26,232 nt of DNA from DATKCN01 sp035513175 (GCA_035513175.1 DATKCN010000133.1:1-26232); one strand, 5' to 3'; shown: positions 14,960 through 23,069, counted from the stretch's first letter. The notes: generated by a model from the sequence alone, not told the origin. Translations and numbers: made by a program.

Positions 14960-15991
14960 CTACGCCATCGCTGCGGCCTTCTCCCGTTTCTCCATGATGT
15001 TGGTCGAGTGGCCGGGGTCCAGCCGAGCGCTGGGATCGTAGACCGTCACGCAGTGGTTCACCGCGGTGACTGCTTCCGCGGCGCCCGTCGCGATCAGCTT
15101 GAACTTGGCTGGGTACGTCACGATGTCGCCGCACCCGTACACTCCCGGCAGCGCTGTCGCCATTGTGATCGGGTCGACCACGATCGTATTGCGCACGACC
15201 TCGAGCCCCCACGTCTTCAACGGTCCCAGATCGGCGACGAACCCGATCGCGACGATCAGTTCATCCGCCGCGACGTTCTGCTGGTGGCCCTCCTTCAGGT
15301 GCCCGATCGTCACGCCTTCCAGGCGCTCGGCTCCGTGCACCGCCGCCACCGCCCAATCCGGAAAGTGCACCTCGGCAGAGCTATCCAGCAGCGCCTGCAC
15401 CTGGTGCTCGTGCGCCCGGAACTTCGAGCGATGCACCAGCCTCACCGACTTCGCGACCGGCAGCAGCGTCGCCGCCCAGTCGACTGCCGAATCGCCACCT
15501 CCCACAATGACGACATCCCGGTCGCGGAAGTCCTCGACACGCTTGGCGAAGTAGTGCACGCCCCTGCCGCCTTCGAAGCGGCTGATGCCCTCTACGTCCA
15601 GGCGCTTCGGCTCGAATGCGCCGATGCCAGCGCTGATGATGACGGTGCGGGAGTAATGGGGACCGGCTGGACCGTCGAGGATGTACAGGCCGTGTTCCTC
15701 GTTGCGGGTGAGGCTGGTCACCTCAGTTGAGAGTGCGAGGTCGGCGCCCATGGAGAGCGCTTGCTCGACGGCGCCGGCGACATAGTCCTTGGCCAGCACC
15801 TTGGGAAAGCCGGCGATATCGTAAATGTATTTTTCAGGGTAGATCGCGGTCAGCGTCCCGCCAAGCTCCTCCAAAGCCTCGATCAGCTTGGTCTTGGCCC
15901 CGCGCAGCCCCGCATAGAAGGCGGCGAACAGCCCGACCGGTCCACCGCCGATAATTGTGATGTCGTAGATCTCGTCCTCTGGTACTGTCAC
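14960..15991 (-). CDS. Ferredoxin-NADP+ reductase, thioredoxin-reductase-like (FNR2/YumC type)
   Basis: A 343-residue FAD protein that transfers electrons between ferredoxin and NADP(H). The N-terminal FAD motif GGGPVG is at 15-20. The NADP-binding motif GGGDSA is at 164-169. A C-terminal FAD contact GVYGCGDIVTYPAKFKLI is present. The redox CxxC of true thioredoxin reductases is missing, and the motif YPEKYIYDIAGFP near 51-63 is typical of YumC-type FNR. It starts at GTG 15991 with AGGGG upstream. It could recharge ferredoxin for iron-sulfur or desaturase-type enzymes; no ferredoxin gene is nearby. A good promoter lies about 60 bp upstream, so it is probably read on its own rather than from the metallopeptidase gene behind it. 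Confidence 0.92.
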   Translation of the reverse strand: MTVPEDEIYDITIIGGGPVGLFAAFYAGLRGAKTKLIEALEELGGTLTAIYPEKYIYDIAGFPKVLAKDYVAGAVEQALSMGADLALSTEVTSLTRNEEHGLYILDGPAGPHYSRTVIISAGIGAFEPKRLDVEGISRFEGGRGVHYFAKRVEDFRDRDVVIVGGGDSAVDWAATLLPVAKSVRLVHRSKFRAHEHQVQALLDSSAEVHFPDWAVAAVHGAERLEGVTIGHLKEGHQQNVAADELIVAIGFVADLGPLKTWGLEVVRNTIVVDPITMATALPGVYGCGDIVTYPAKFKLIATGAAEAVTAVNHCVTVYDPSARLDPGHSTNIMEKREKAAAMA

Positions 15992-16056
15992 GAACCGTTG
16001 CCCCTGTCCAGAACGCTCGCTCGAAGCCGGGTCGCCTCCTCCGCGATCCGGCTCGA

Positions 16057-16085
16057 AGTATACGGGTCGGTGTCGTGGGTCTCAT
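16057..16085 (-). promoter_or_regulatory. Promoter of the ferredoxin-NADP reductase gene
   Basis: On the minus strand ATGAGA (16085-16080, four of six matches) and TATACT (16062-16057, five of six matches) are 17 bases apart. The predicted start near 16050 gives a leader of about 60 bases to the GTG at 15991. Confidence 0.45.
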
Positions 16086-16120
16086 CGGAAGAATGTCGCA
16101 TTAGCGCCTCGCGTTGCGCG

Positions 16121-17386
16121 TCAGTTCGCGACCCCCGGCGCCAATCCGCTGAGCTGCATCAGCGCCACCGTCGTGTTGACGCGGCCGCGGTTCAGCTCCA
16201 ACCGGGCCTGGGCTAACGCCGCATATTGATCGACCGAGACGCTATCGGGATCGTCGTACATGCGCCGAAAGCCGGACGCCACCACCTCCGCAGCCTGCCA
16301 CCAGTCGTGCGCGCTGACTCCATCGAGGGTATTCGCGCCCCAGTCGTCAAGGTAAGCGTGCCACTCGGCTTCGAGCGTCTCCCATTCCTTACCGAGCACG
16401 AGCGATGGCGGGTCGAGAGCGTACAGCTCGGTGTATGCCTCGAACCCGTACGTGTCGATGACGAAATGCGTGAACGAGGCCGCCCCGTCGTACTCGACTC
16501 GCGCGCGGACGCGGCCCTCGTAGGTCGCGACACGCAGCTGACTCAATGACGGCAAGATGCCGATGTGGTGCGCCCAGGCAGCCGTCTGAAGCGGTGAGAT
16601 GTATCCCGCCTCCCGGATGGACTCGTCCGAGATCCAGACCGCCAACCCCTCGGCGAAGAACAGGCTGTGCGGCAGCGCGATGTGGAGGCCCGCGATGACA
16701 TGCCCAATCTCGTGGATCAGCAACGTCGCGTACTCATCCTCAGCGACGCTGCCATCGGCCAGAATAAAGACCTGCCGCAGGTCGGACGCCGCGAAACCCT
16801 GACATCCCCAACACTCTTCTGCGAACATGCGGTCCGCCAGAAAGATGTCGATCGGCTCGTAGTCGTTGGCGCCGAGCAGGTCGTTGACCCTTCTCAGCGC
16901 CTCCTCCGCCAGCGCTGCGATCGTGTCAGCCCGTTCCGGCGGAAACGCGCCCGGCCGCCAGCGCACGTTGAATCTGCCTCGGACATTCTCCTCCGAGTAG
17001 TACGCCTCGACCCGCGCAAGTCCAACTGTCAGCGACTCGAAGCCCGGCTGCGCGACGACCGGCAGCGGCGGAAGATTCGCGAGAGGGACCGTTGGTGTGT
17101 GCGTGACACCAGGCTCGGGCGTCGGTCTTTGGATGTCAGTCGTTCCGGGTGTCGAGGTCGCCGCCCAGGGAGTGCTACGTGGCTCGCTTGCGTCCGCGTC
17201 CACCGTCGCGTCGCCGCTCGGCGATGAGACGTCTGCTCCCGGCGTGTGTGTAGGGGCTGCCGGCTCGCGTTGCGCAATGGTCACGATGACGCCGGCTGAA
17301 ATCGTCAGCAGGCTCACTATCGCGACGATCAGCGCCATTCCGCGCAAGGACACCTTCCTCCGCCACTGTGGCATCGCCCCGAACAT
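16121..17386 (-). CDS. Membrane-anchored zinc metallopeptidase, peptidase MA-like
   Basis: A 421-residue protein with a short basic N-terminus and one membrane anchor (about 17-37). A low-complexity Thr/Pro/Ser-rich linker follows (about 40-110), then an extracytoplasmic domain. The zinc motif HEIGH is at 225-229, and a glutamate in FFAEGLAVW (Glu246) lies 17 residues after the second His, as in gluzincins of the peptidase MA-like family. Cys192 and Cys195 (ECWGC) could form a disulfide outside the cell. The substrate is unknown; cell-wall or secreted-protein processing is a guess. ATG 17386 is the first start; ATG 17374 is equally possible and neither has a strong ribosome site. It is divergent from the aminotransferase-ComDE operon. 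Confidence 0.84.
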   Translation of the reverse strand: MFGAMPQWRRKVSLRGMALIVAIVSLLTISAGVIVTIAQREPAAPTHTPGADVSSPSGDATVDADASEPRSTPWAATSTPGTTDIQRPTPEPGVTHTPTVPLANLPPLPVVAQPGFESLTVGLARVEAYYSEENVRGRFNVRWRPGAFPPERADTIAALAEEALRRVNDLLGANDYEPIDIFLADRMFAEECWGCQGFAASDLRQVFILADGSVAEDEYATLLIHEIGHVIAGLHIALPHSLFFAEGLAVWISDESIREAGYISPLQTAAWAHHIGILPSLSQLRVATYEGRVRARVEYDGAASFTHFVIDTYGFEAYTELYALDPPSLVLGKEWETLEAEWHAYLDDWGANTLDGVSAHDWWQAAEVVASGFRRMYDDPDSVSVDQYAALAQARLELNRGRVNTTVALMQLSGLAPGVAN

Positions 17387-17410
17387 CGCCTGTTACAAAC
17401 CTCACGAGGG

Positions 17411-17416
17411 TACAAT
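17411..17416 (+). promoter_or_regulatory. Possible -10 of the aminotransferase-ComDE operon
   Basis: TACAAT (five of six matches to -10) lies 107 bases before the operon's first ATG. No -35 element stands out 16-18 bases upstream, so this is weak support. Confidence 0.28.
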
Positions 17417-17522
17417 CCGCGGGGCGTCTACGGCAAGGTGACACGCATCTGGAAATGCATATCATCATGACTCGTGGTCACGCCGGCTCGAACGACGAGC
17501 GGTCGGAATCCGGGGGATACAC

Positions 17523-18728
17523 ATGACGAACACAGCTCTGGCGCAGCTCGTATCCGACCGCGCGCGACGCGCCGGCCCTGCGCGCGCGAACGACCCGCGC
17601 GGCTCGTCGCGCATGATCTCGTTCTACGCCGGCTTTCCCGATCCCGCCAGCCTGCCAAAACACGACATCATCGAGGCCACACGGGTTGCGCTGGAACGCG
17701 ACGGTGAGTGGGCCCTCCAGTACGGCGCGACTCAGGGCTATCCTGGCCTCATCGAGGAACTGCTCGCGAAGCTGGCGCGCGATCAGGGTATTCGTGCCAA
17801 ACCCGAGAATGTCCTGATCACCAATGGCGCGTCGCAGGCTCTATCGCTGATCGTCGATTTGTTCGTCGATCCTGACGACGTCATCCTCAGCGAGGCGCCG
17901 ACCTGGATGGGGGCGGTCAACAACTTCCGCGCCGCGGGAGCGGTCGTGCGGGAGATCGCGGTTGACGACGAGGGCATCGACGTTGCCGCGCTTGAACGAG
18001 AGCTCGACGTGCTCCAAAACAACGGCCTTCAGCCCAAGCTGCTGTACATGATCCCGAACTTCCAGAACCCGACAGGTGTCACCACGACACTCGAGCGGCG
18101 CAACGCGGTCGTGTCGCTGGCGGCTCGTCACGGCATGCCGATCGTCGAGGACGACGCGTACTTCGATCTGCGCTTTTCCGGCGACACCCTGCCGACGTTG
18201 TACGAGCTGAACCGGGACGGCCGGGTCATCTACATGGGCACGTTCTCCAAGATCATGGCAGCGGGCATGCGCCTCGGATGGGCGATCGCGGACGCCGACG
18301 TTATCTCCATGCTGGCGGGACTGAAACATGAGGGTGGCACAAGTCCGTTCGCAGGCCAGGTTGCGGCAGAGTTCTGCTCTTCTGGCACGCTCGTTGAGCA
18401 CGTTGTGGAGCTGAAAGCACTGTACAGGTCCCGCCGCGACACGATGCTCGCCGCCCTGAAGCGTGAGATGCCTGACGGCGCGCACTGGACGACCCCGGAT
18501 GGCGGGTTCTTCATCTGGGTCACGCTTCCCGAGCAAGTCAGCGCCAGCGCAATCCTGCCACTTGCGCGCGAGCGCAATGTAGAGTTCCTGGCCGGAACCG
18601 GCTTCTACTTTCACGGCGCTGGCGACAACGCCATGCGGTTGTCCTACTCGTTCGCTGACGAGGGACAGATTGACGAGGGCATCGGCATCCTTGGCCAGCT
18701 CGTGCGGGAGCAGGCGGCGCACCGATGA
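17523..18728 (+). CDS. PLP-dependent aminotransferase, fold type I (MocR/2-aminoadipate aminotransferase-like, no HTH)
   Basis: A 401-residue cytoplasmic aminotransferase of the COG1167 type, without the DNA-binding domain of MocR regulators. Visible landmarks are YAGFPDPASLP at the substrate-lid region, Tyr67 in LQYGATQGYPGL, NGASQAL at 101-107 (phosphate cup), PNFQNPTG at 178-185, Asp210-Asp211 (one pairs with the pyridine nitrogen), the PLP lysine K243 in GTFSKIMAAGMRLGW, and Arg250. It makes a 2-oxo acid from an amino acid. ATG 17523 has GGGGGA five bases upstream. It is the first gene of an operon: its TGA overlaps the ATG of the ComD-like gene by four bases (ATGA). The pairing suggests its 2-oxo acid product is the decarboxylase substrate. 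Confidence 0.91.
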   Translation: MTNTALAQLVSDRARRAGPARANDPRGSSRMISFYAGFPDPASLPKHDIIEATRVALERDGEWALQYGATQGYPGLIEELLAKLARDQGIRAKPENVLITNGASQALSLIVDLFVDPDDVILSEAPTWMGAVNNFRAAGAVVREIAVDDEGIDVAALERELDVLQNNGLQPKLLYMIPNFQNPTGVTTTLERRNAVVSLAARHGMPIVEDDAYFDLRFSGDTLPTLYELNRDGRVIYMGTFSKIMAAGMRLGWAIADADVISMLAGLKHEGGTSPFAGQVAAEFCSSGTLVEHVVELKALYRSRRDTMLAALKREMPDGAHWTTPDGGFFIWVTLPEQVSASAILPLARERNVEFLAGTGFYFHGAGDNAMRLSYSFADEGQIDEGIGILGQLVREQAAHR

Positions 18729-19252
18729 GCGTCACCAACGCCGTCGCCTGGCACACCGACATCATCGAAGCGTTTCGCGCGAACGAGATTCGACTGATCG
18801 CGCACGTCGCCGATTCCGTCCTCGCCCCGATCATCCGGCGCATGGAGCAGGATTCGTTCTTCCGCGTCGTCACGCTGACGCGCGAGGAGGAGGGCGTCGG
18901 GCTCGTCACCGGCGCGTACCTTGCGGGCACGCGTGGGGCGCTGCTGCTGCAGAGCTCCGGGTTCGGCAACACGATCAACGCGCTGGGCTCGCTGGCGCTT
19001 CCGTACCAGATTCCATTCGTCATGCTGCTCTCCGAACGCGGCAGCTTCATGGAGCACAACGTCGTGCAGATCGCCGGAGGCGCCGCCGTGCCGAAGGTGC
19101 TGGACGCGCTCGGCATCCAGGAGTTCCCGCTACGACGCGCCGACGAGGTGTCGTTCGTCGCTCTGCAGGGAGCCCGGCACGCATTTGTCGCGCGACGGCC
19201 CGTAGCGCTTACGATAACGACGCAGCTGTCTGGAGGGAAAAGTGGGCGCTAG
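18725..19252 (+). CDS. comD: Sulfopyruvate/phosphonopyruvate decarboxylase-type alpha subunit (ComD-like)
   Basis: A 175-residue protein equal to the pyrimidine-binding (PYR) domain of ThDP-dependent decarboxylases. The ComD motif LTREEEGVGLVTGAYLAGTR at about 51-70 carries the catalytic glutamate (one of Glu54-56) that activates the cofactor. It is followed by QSSGFGNTINALGSLALPY, closely matching ComD proteins. It works only as a heterodimer with the ComE-like subunit encoded next. The length is typical of separate ComD subunits (about 160-180). It is translationally coupled on both sides: it overlaps the aminotransferase gene by 4 bases and the ComE gene by 11. Other possible substrates are phosphonopyruvate or an aryl-pyruvate. 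Confidence 0.9.
   Translation: MSVTNAVAWHTDIIEAFRANEIRLIAHVADSVLAPIIRRMEQDSFFRVVTLTREEEGVGLVTGAYLAGTRGALLLQSSGFGNTINALGSLALPYQIPFVMLLSERGSFMEHNVVQIAGGAAVPKVLDALGIQEFPLRRADEVSFVALQGARHAFVARRPVALTITTQLSGGKSGR
19232..19244 (+). promoter_or_regulatory. Ribosome site that fixes the ComE GTG start
   Basis: GGAGGG at 19232-19237 lies four bases before GTG 19242, inside the end of the ComD-like gene. This makes the GTG a better start than the ATG at 19272. Confidence 0.65.
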
Positions 19253-19835
19253 CGCTACGAGCCTGCAGCACATGAGTCGGCTGGAGCTCACGCGCCGGAT
19301 CGTCTCCGCCGCAGGGAACGAGCTGCTCGTCTCGGGCATCGGCAATGCGACGTTCGACCTGATCGCCGCGCAGGACCGGGTAGAGAACTTCTACATGATG
19401 GGGAGCATGGGTCTGGCGATTCCGATCGCGCTCGGTCTCGCGATCGCGCAGCCGCAGCGGTCCGTCGTCGTCATGGAAGGCGAGGGCTCGATCCTGATGA
19501 ATCTCGGCGCGCTCGCTACGGTCGGGCGCGAGGCGCCGCCGAATCTGACCATCGTGATCTGGGACAATGCCCAGTGGCAGTTGACGGGTGGCCAGCCGGT
19601 CGCCACCGAGTCCTCGTGCGACATCGCGGCGGTCGCGCGCGCCTGCGGCATTGCGCATGTCGATTCGCCAGCCGACCCGAATGCGTTCGAGCGTCTCGTC
19701 CAGCGCGCAATCGACTCGCCGGGACCGCACGCCATCGTGGCTCGGATCGATGCGACAGGGGGCAGGAGCGCGCACATGGACCCCGTCTATCTGAAGCATC
19801 GCTTCATGCGTGCGCTGGGCCTCACGCCGGACTGA
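19242..19835 (+). CDS. comE: Sulfopyruvate/phosphonopyruvate decarboxylase-type beta subunit (ComE-like)
   Basis: A 197-residue protein equal to the ThDP pyrophosphate-binding (PP) domain. Landmarks are SGIGNATFDLI at 31-41, the ENFYMMGSMGLAIPIALGLA stretch typical of ComE, and the ThDP/Mg motif running from GEG (80-82) to DN (108-109). In place of the standard GDG it has GEG, a conservative change at a magnesium ligand. With the ComD-like subunit it should decarboxylate a short 2-oxo acid, sulfopyruvate -> sulfoacetaldehyde being the prototype. The start is GTG 19242, overlapping the upstream gene by 11 bases. The operon ends here, six bases from the convergent mutM stop. Confidence 0.9.
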   Translation: MGASATSLQHMSRLELTRRIVSAAGNELLVSGIGNATFDLIAAQDRVENFYMMGSMGLAIPIALGLAIAQPQRSVVVMEGEGSILMNLGALATVGREAPPNLTIVIWDNAQWQLTGGQPVATESSCDIAAVARACGIAHVDSPADPNAFERLVQRAIDSPGPHAIVARIDATGGRSAHMDPVYLKHRFMRALGLTPD

Positions 19836-19841
19836 TCGCTT

Positions 19842-20705
19842 TCAGTCAGGTGACGGCTGGCACATCGGACAGCGGTATGTTCCGCGAGCGTTGACGCGTT
19901 CCTTCACGATCGTGGCGCCGCAAGCGACGCACGGAAGATCCTTCCGTCCGTGAACGAAGGGGAACTCGCCCACATCGGTCCCCGCCCTGCCATTGAGGAT
20001 ATTGGCGCCCCCGATCGGCACGGCGATGGCCATCGTGTCGACGATCGCCCCATGCAGCCTGGCAGTCTCTTCACCCGACATCGAGCCTGCGATCCGTTCG
20101 GGGTGCAGCTTCGCCCGGTGCAGCGCCTCGTCGACGTAGATGTTGCCGAGTCCGGCAATGAACGTCTGGTCCAGCAATAGCGGTTTCAGACGCGCCGTGC
20201 CGCGGCGCTCGAGCCGCTGGCGAAAAAGCTCCTCCGAGAACGTCGGGGAGATGGCGTCCACCCCCAGCCGCAGCTTCGCGAAGTGCGCTTCGAGATCGCC
20301 CGCCGGAATCAGCTGCACGCGCGCGAAGTGGCGAATGTCAGTCAGATACATCGTCGCGCCACACGCGAACGTCAGGATCAGGTGCGTGGATTTGTGCGGC
20401 AGCTCCGCGTCGTAGGCCGGCACGGGATGCCCGGCTGCGAAGCCCGTGATGTTGTCGCCGCGCGCGACGATCTGCCCACTCAGCTTGAGGTGAACGACAG
20501 CCGCAATGTCGCCGAAGTCGAGCGTCAGGTACTTTCCATGACGGCGGGCGTCGAGAATCGCGCGCTCGGCAAGCATGTCAACCGTCAGACCTGACGCCGA
20601 GACGATCAGCTTCGGTAGCCGCAGATCGACGGCGGCAATCGTGCGTCCGCCGAGCTGCGCAGAGATTCCACGCCGAGCGGACTCGACCTCAGGCAGCTCC
20701 GGCAT
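19842..20705 (-). CDS. mutM: Formamidopyrimidine-DNA glycosylase (Fpg/MutM)
   Basis: A 287-residue base-excision repair enzyme that removes 8-oxoguanine and formamidopyrimidines and cuts the abasic site. The mature N-terminus is PELPEVE, with the catalytic Pro2 and Glu3. A helix-two-turn-helix with FIAGLGNIYVDEALH is visible, and the C-terminal zinc finger uses Cys259, Cys262, Cys279 and Cys282 around KERVNARGTYRC. All key residues are present; the length is slightly above the usual 270. The gene is 16 bp downstream of the AI-2E permease gene and probably shares its transcript. Confidence 0.96.
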   Translation of the reverse strand: MPELPEVESARRGISAQLGGRTIAAVDLRLPKLIVSASGLTVDMLAERAILDARRHGKYLTLDFGDIAAVVHLKLSGQIVARGDNITGFAAGHPVPAYDAELPHKSTHLILTFACGATMYLTDIRHFARVQLIPAGDLEAHFAKLRLGVDAISPTFSEELFRQRLERRGTARLKPLLLDQTFIAGLGNIYVDEALHRAKLHPERIAGSMSGEETARLHGAIVDTMAIAVPIGGANILNGRAGTDVGEFPFVHGRKDLPCVACGATIVKERVNARGTYRCPMCQPSPD

Positions 20706-20721
20706 CAGTCGCCCTTATCCA

Positions 20722-21948
20722 CTACGTGTCGCCGGTCGTTCCACCCGACTCTTGCGCGCTGGGCGGCTGCGTCGTCTCGCTTGGGTCGGCCGGCACACGA
20801 GGTTTCGACCGTTCCGGATCGCTGAGAAACTGGGAAAAGACCGAGCGCCAGGGATGCGCGCCTCCACCCAGCGCCTCGCCTGCAAATCCATACTCCCCGC
20901 GCTGCTGGCGAGAGCGCAGAGCGTCTGCGATCACGATCTGGATGGCGGCGGCGATCGGGATCGCCAGCAACGCCCCGAGCGGACCCATGAACTCGGCGCC
21001 GGCCAGCACCGCGAGAAACACCGTCAATGGTGACAGGCCGACCGCGCCCTTCATGACGCGCGGCACGAGCACGCTGTTCTCCAGAAACTGCAGCAACACC
21101 AGAAAGACTGCGACGATGATTGCCTTCTGCCACCCGTCGAGCAGCGCGACAATGAATGCCGGGATGCCGCCGATCCACGGTCCGATGATCGGCACGATCT
21201 CGGTGATGCCAGCGAACACGGCCAGTAGCAGCCAGAAGCGCAGTCCAATCAGCCCGTAGCCGATTCCAGCACACACTCCGATGATCACGCACAGCGTGAG
21301 CTGTCCCCGCAGCCATTGCCCGACCTTCATTTCAACGTCGTTCCAGACGGCGTTGACACGCTCGCGCGCCTCTGGTTGCAGGTTCTGGAGTAACAGCCGT
21401 TTAAACAGGTGTTTCTCCATCAGGTAGTAAAACGCGATGACGAACGTCGCGACGATCCCGAACAGCGCGGTGCCGAGACCCGTCAGGAAGCCGATAGTCG
21501 TGCCGCCGGTCGGCGGCGGAGGATTCGACAGCCTGAAGCTGAGCTGTGTCAGCAAGCGGTAGCCTGTGCGTGACAGCACCTCGTTGTCGCTCGTCCGCCA
21601 GCTTGCCGCGAGGTCATCAATCAGGATCGGGGCTTCGTTGGAGAACGTGCGCGCCTCGTTGCTGATAGGCGGAACGAAAATCAGTCCCAGCCCAACGAGG
21701 GCGAGCAGTATTGTCGCGTACATCATGAGGATGCCTGCCGCGCGTGGCACGCCCCGCAACTCGAGTCGGATGACTGGGCGCTCGATCACTGTGGCGAACA
21801 GGATCGCGAACAGGAGCAGGAACACGATGATCTGGATCTGCACCATTAGGTAGAAGATGACAAGCACGATCAGGAGCGAGACGGGCGTTAACGCCGGCCT
21901 CAGCCGATTATTGCCTGTGGTGTTCTGTCGTGGCTCAACGGCACTCAA
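20722..21948 (-). CDS. AI-2E family transporter (PerM/TqsA-like permease)
   Basis: A 408-residue inner-membrane protein with about eight hydrophobic segments. The family pattern is clear: PVSLLIVLVIFYLMVQIQ near the start, the soluble stretch between helices 3 and 4, then LMEKHLFKRLLL, GQLTLCVIIGVCAGIGYGLIG, FAGITEIVPIIGPWIGGIPA and LLQFLENSVLVPRVMKGAVGLSP. Members export autoinducer-2 or act as Na+/H+ antiporters; the role here is open. The hydrophilic tail (about 345-408) is rich in Pro, Ser and Glu and variable. The start is TTG 21948 with GAGGGG nine bases upstream; no ATG lies before the first helix. Confidence 0.9.
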   Translation of the reverse strand: MSAVEPRQNTTGNNRLRPALTPVSLLIVLVIFYLMVQIQIIVFLLLFAILFATVIERPVIRLELRGVPRAAGILMMYATILLALVGLGLIFVPPISNEARTFSNEAPILIDDLAASWRTSDNEVLSRTGYRLLTQLSFRLSNPPPPTGGTTIGFLTGLGTALFGIVATFVIAFYYLMEKHLFKRLLLQNLQPEARERVNAVWNDVEMKVGQWLRGQLTLCVIIGVCAGIGYGLIGLRFWLLLAVFAGITEIVPIIGPWIGGIPAFIVALLDGWQKAIIVAVFLVLLQFLENSVLVPRVMKGAVGLSPLTVFLAVLAGAEFMGPLGALLAIPIAAAIQIVIADALRSRQQRGEYGFAGEALGGGAHPWRSVFSQFLSDPERSKPRVPADPSETTQPPSAQESGGTTGDT

Positions 21949-22023
21949 TCGTGGCGCCCCTCGAACGGTCGGGATGAATCGGCAATCAGCAGCAATGCAC
22001 GGCGCGGTCGCCCAGCGCCACGT

Positions 22024-22389
22024 TCACGATGGTTGGAACGTCACCGTTCCCGTCGGGAGGCTGGACCAGTCGACCCGCCAGTACTGGGTGTCGTATGGGT
22101 TGACGGCCTGTTGCGACGGATTCGAGTTCCAGACCGTTGGGAAAGCGAAAGCCTGCCTGCCGCCAATCTCAAACGTGCGCGCGGTTCCGCCCGGACGCGT
22201 CACTGGAAAAATCTCACGCGGCGGCTTGGAGATGACCTCGGCCTGAAACCAGCCGTGCTCGGGGCAATGACCCGCGTGCAGCTCCCATGGCAGGCTGGCG
22301 GTAACGGCGCCGAGCTGCGTCACTTGTTCGTGTTCCAGGCGCGACCCACAGACCGGACAACGCAACGGCGTGCGGCGGCGTATCGACAT
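22024..22389 (-). CDS. Small protein with CxxC/CxxH zinc-binding motif, unknown function
   Basis: A 121-residue soluble protein that I do not recognise. Cys11 and Cys14 (CPVC) and Cys42 with His45 (HCPEHGWF) suggest a single zinc knuckle in the first 50 residues. The C-terminal half is rich in aromatic residues (TFEIGGRQAFAFPTVWNSNP, YWRVDWSSLP). The ATG at 22389 has AAGGAG about ten bases upstream, which supports it as a real gene. It lies 75 bp upstream of the AI-2E gene on the same strand and may be co-transcribed with it. Confidence 0.72.
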   Translation of the reverse strand: MSIRRRTPLRCPVCGSRLEHEQVTQLGAVTASLPWELHAGHCPEHGWFQAEVISKPPREIFPVTRPGGTARTFEIGGRQAFAFPTVWNSNPSQQAVNPYDTQYWRVDWSSLPTGTVTFQPS

Positions 22390-22432
22390 TCGATAACTGC
22401 TCCTTCAGCATGGCAAACGGCCCGCGTTGTCC

Positions 22433-22446
22433 CCGGCGATCGCCGG
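22433..22446. repeat. 14-bp perfect palindrome in the divergent intergenic region
   Basis: CCGGCGATCGCCGG is self-complementary. It lies between the zinc-protein gene (minus) and the DinB-like gene (plus), about 44 bp upstream of the former's start. It could be an operator or only a GC-rich chance palindrome. The rest of the 236-bp gap shows no convincing promoter. Confidence 0.3.
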
Positions 22447-22625
22447 ATACGCGCACCAAAAGCCCCGCCTTCGGTCGACCCGATTGCGGCGATATCGTAC
22501 CATAGCCGTATCAGAGTTCCCGCGCTGAGCGATATTGGGTTATGCTGATCCAATTCGATCCGTTGCGGCTCACGGCATTCAATGGGCTGCCGACCCGCCC
22601 GGGGCAGACGTGACTGGAGGGACTT

Positions 22626-23069
22626 GTGGCGCACGCGGATTTAATCGACAGCCTGATCGGCACATATCGAGGGCTGAACCTCACAATTCGGCCGATAGCG
22701 AACGAGCAGGCCGCCACCGCGGGCGCGAGCGGCAAGTCGCTCCTCAGCGTCCTCGCGGATCTCCGCGCTCAAGAGTTGGCGACATCCCAGCAACTGAAGA
22801 ACATGACCATGGCTGCCGGTCAAACCGGTGAGGTGGCAATTCCGGAGCCGTTCAATGACCAGGACGTGCGCGTCCTGCTTTCGGAGTTCGGAACGGCCCG
22901 CGAAGCAATTCTCGCGCTCGTGCGCAACATGTCCGACGAGCAGCTCGATATGGAGCGCACGGCCCGCGATGGAACGACGACGATCCGCGCCGTCGTCCAG
23001 GGCCTCGCCGAGCGCGACCAGCAGGTGCTGGCGGAAATCAACTCGTTCATTCCCGCAGCCAGGGTGTAG
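22626..23069 (+). CDS. DinB-like four-helix-bundle protein
   Basis: A 147-residue, mostly helical cytoplasmic protein. The pattern of a helix ending LLSVLADLRAQELATS, a middle helix AREAILALVRNMSDEQLDM, a short GTTTIRAVVQGLAERDQQVLAEI turn-helix and a short tail fits the DinB/YfiT superfamily. The usual metal-binding histidines are absent: the last helix, normally HDxxHLxQI, reads ERDQQVLAEI. Thus a metal-dependent thiol-transferase role is doubtful. The start is GTG 22626 with GGAGGG four bases upstream. It is followed after 65 bp by the beta-helix/membrane protein gene and may be read with it. Confidence 0.68.
   Translation: MAHADLIDSLIGTYRGLNLTIRPIANEQAATAGASGKSLLSVLADLRAQELATSQQLKNMTMAAGQTGEVAIPEPFNDQDVRVLLSEFGTAREAILALVRNMSDEQLDMERTARDGTTTIRAVVQGLAERDQQVLAEINSFIPAARV

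Noticed and set aside
17841..18722. A 293-codon minus-strand frame antisense to the PLP aminotransferase
   Set aside because: It lies wholly opposite a gene with all aminotransferase motifs and shows no domain of its own.
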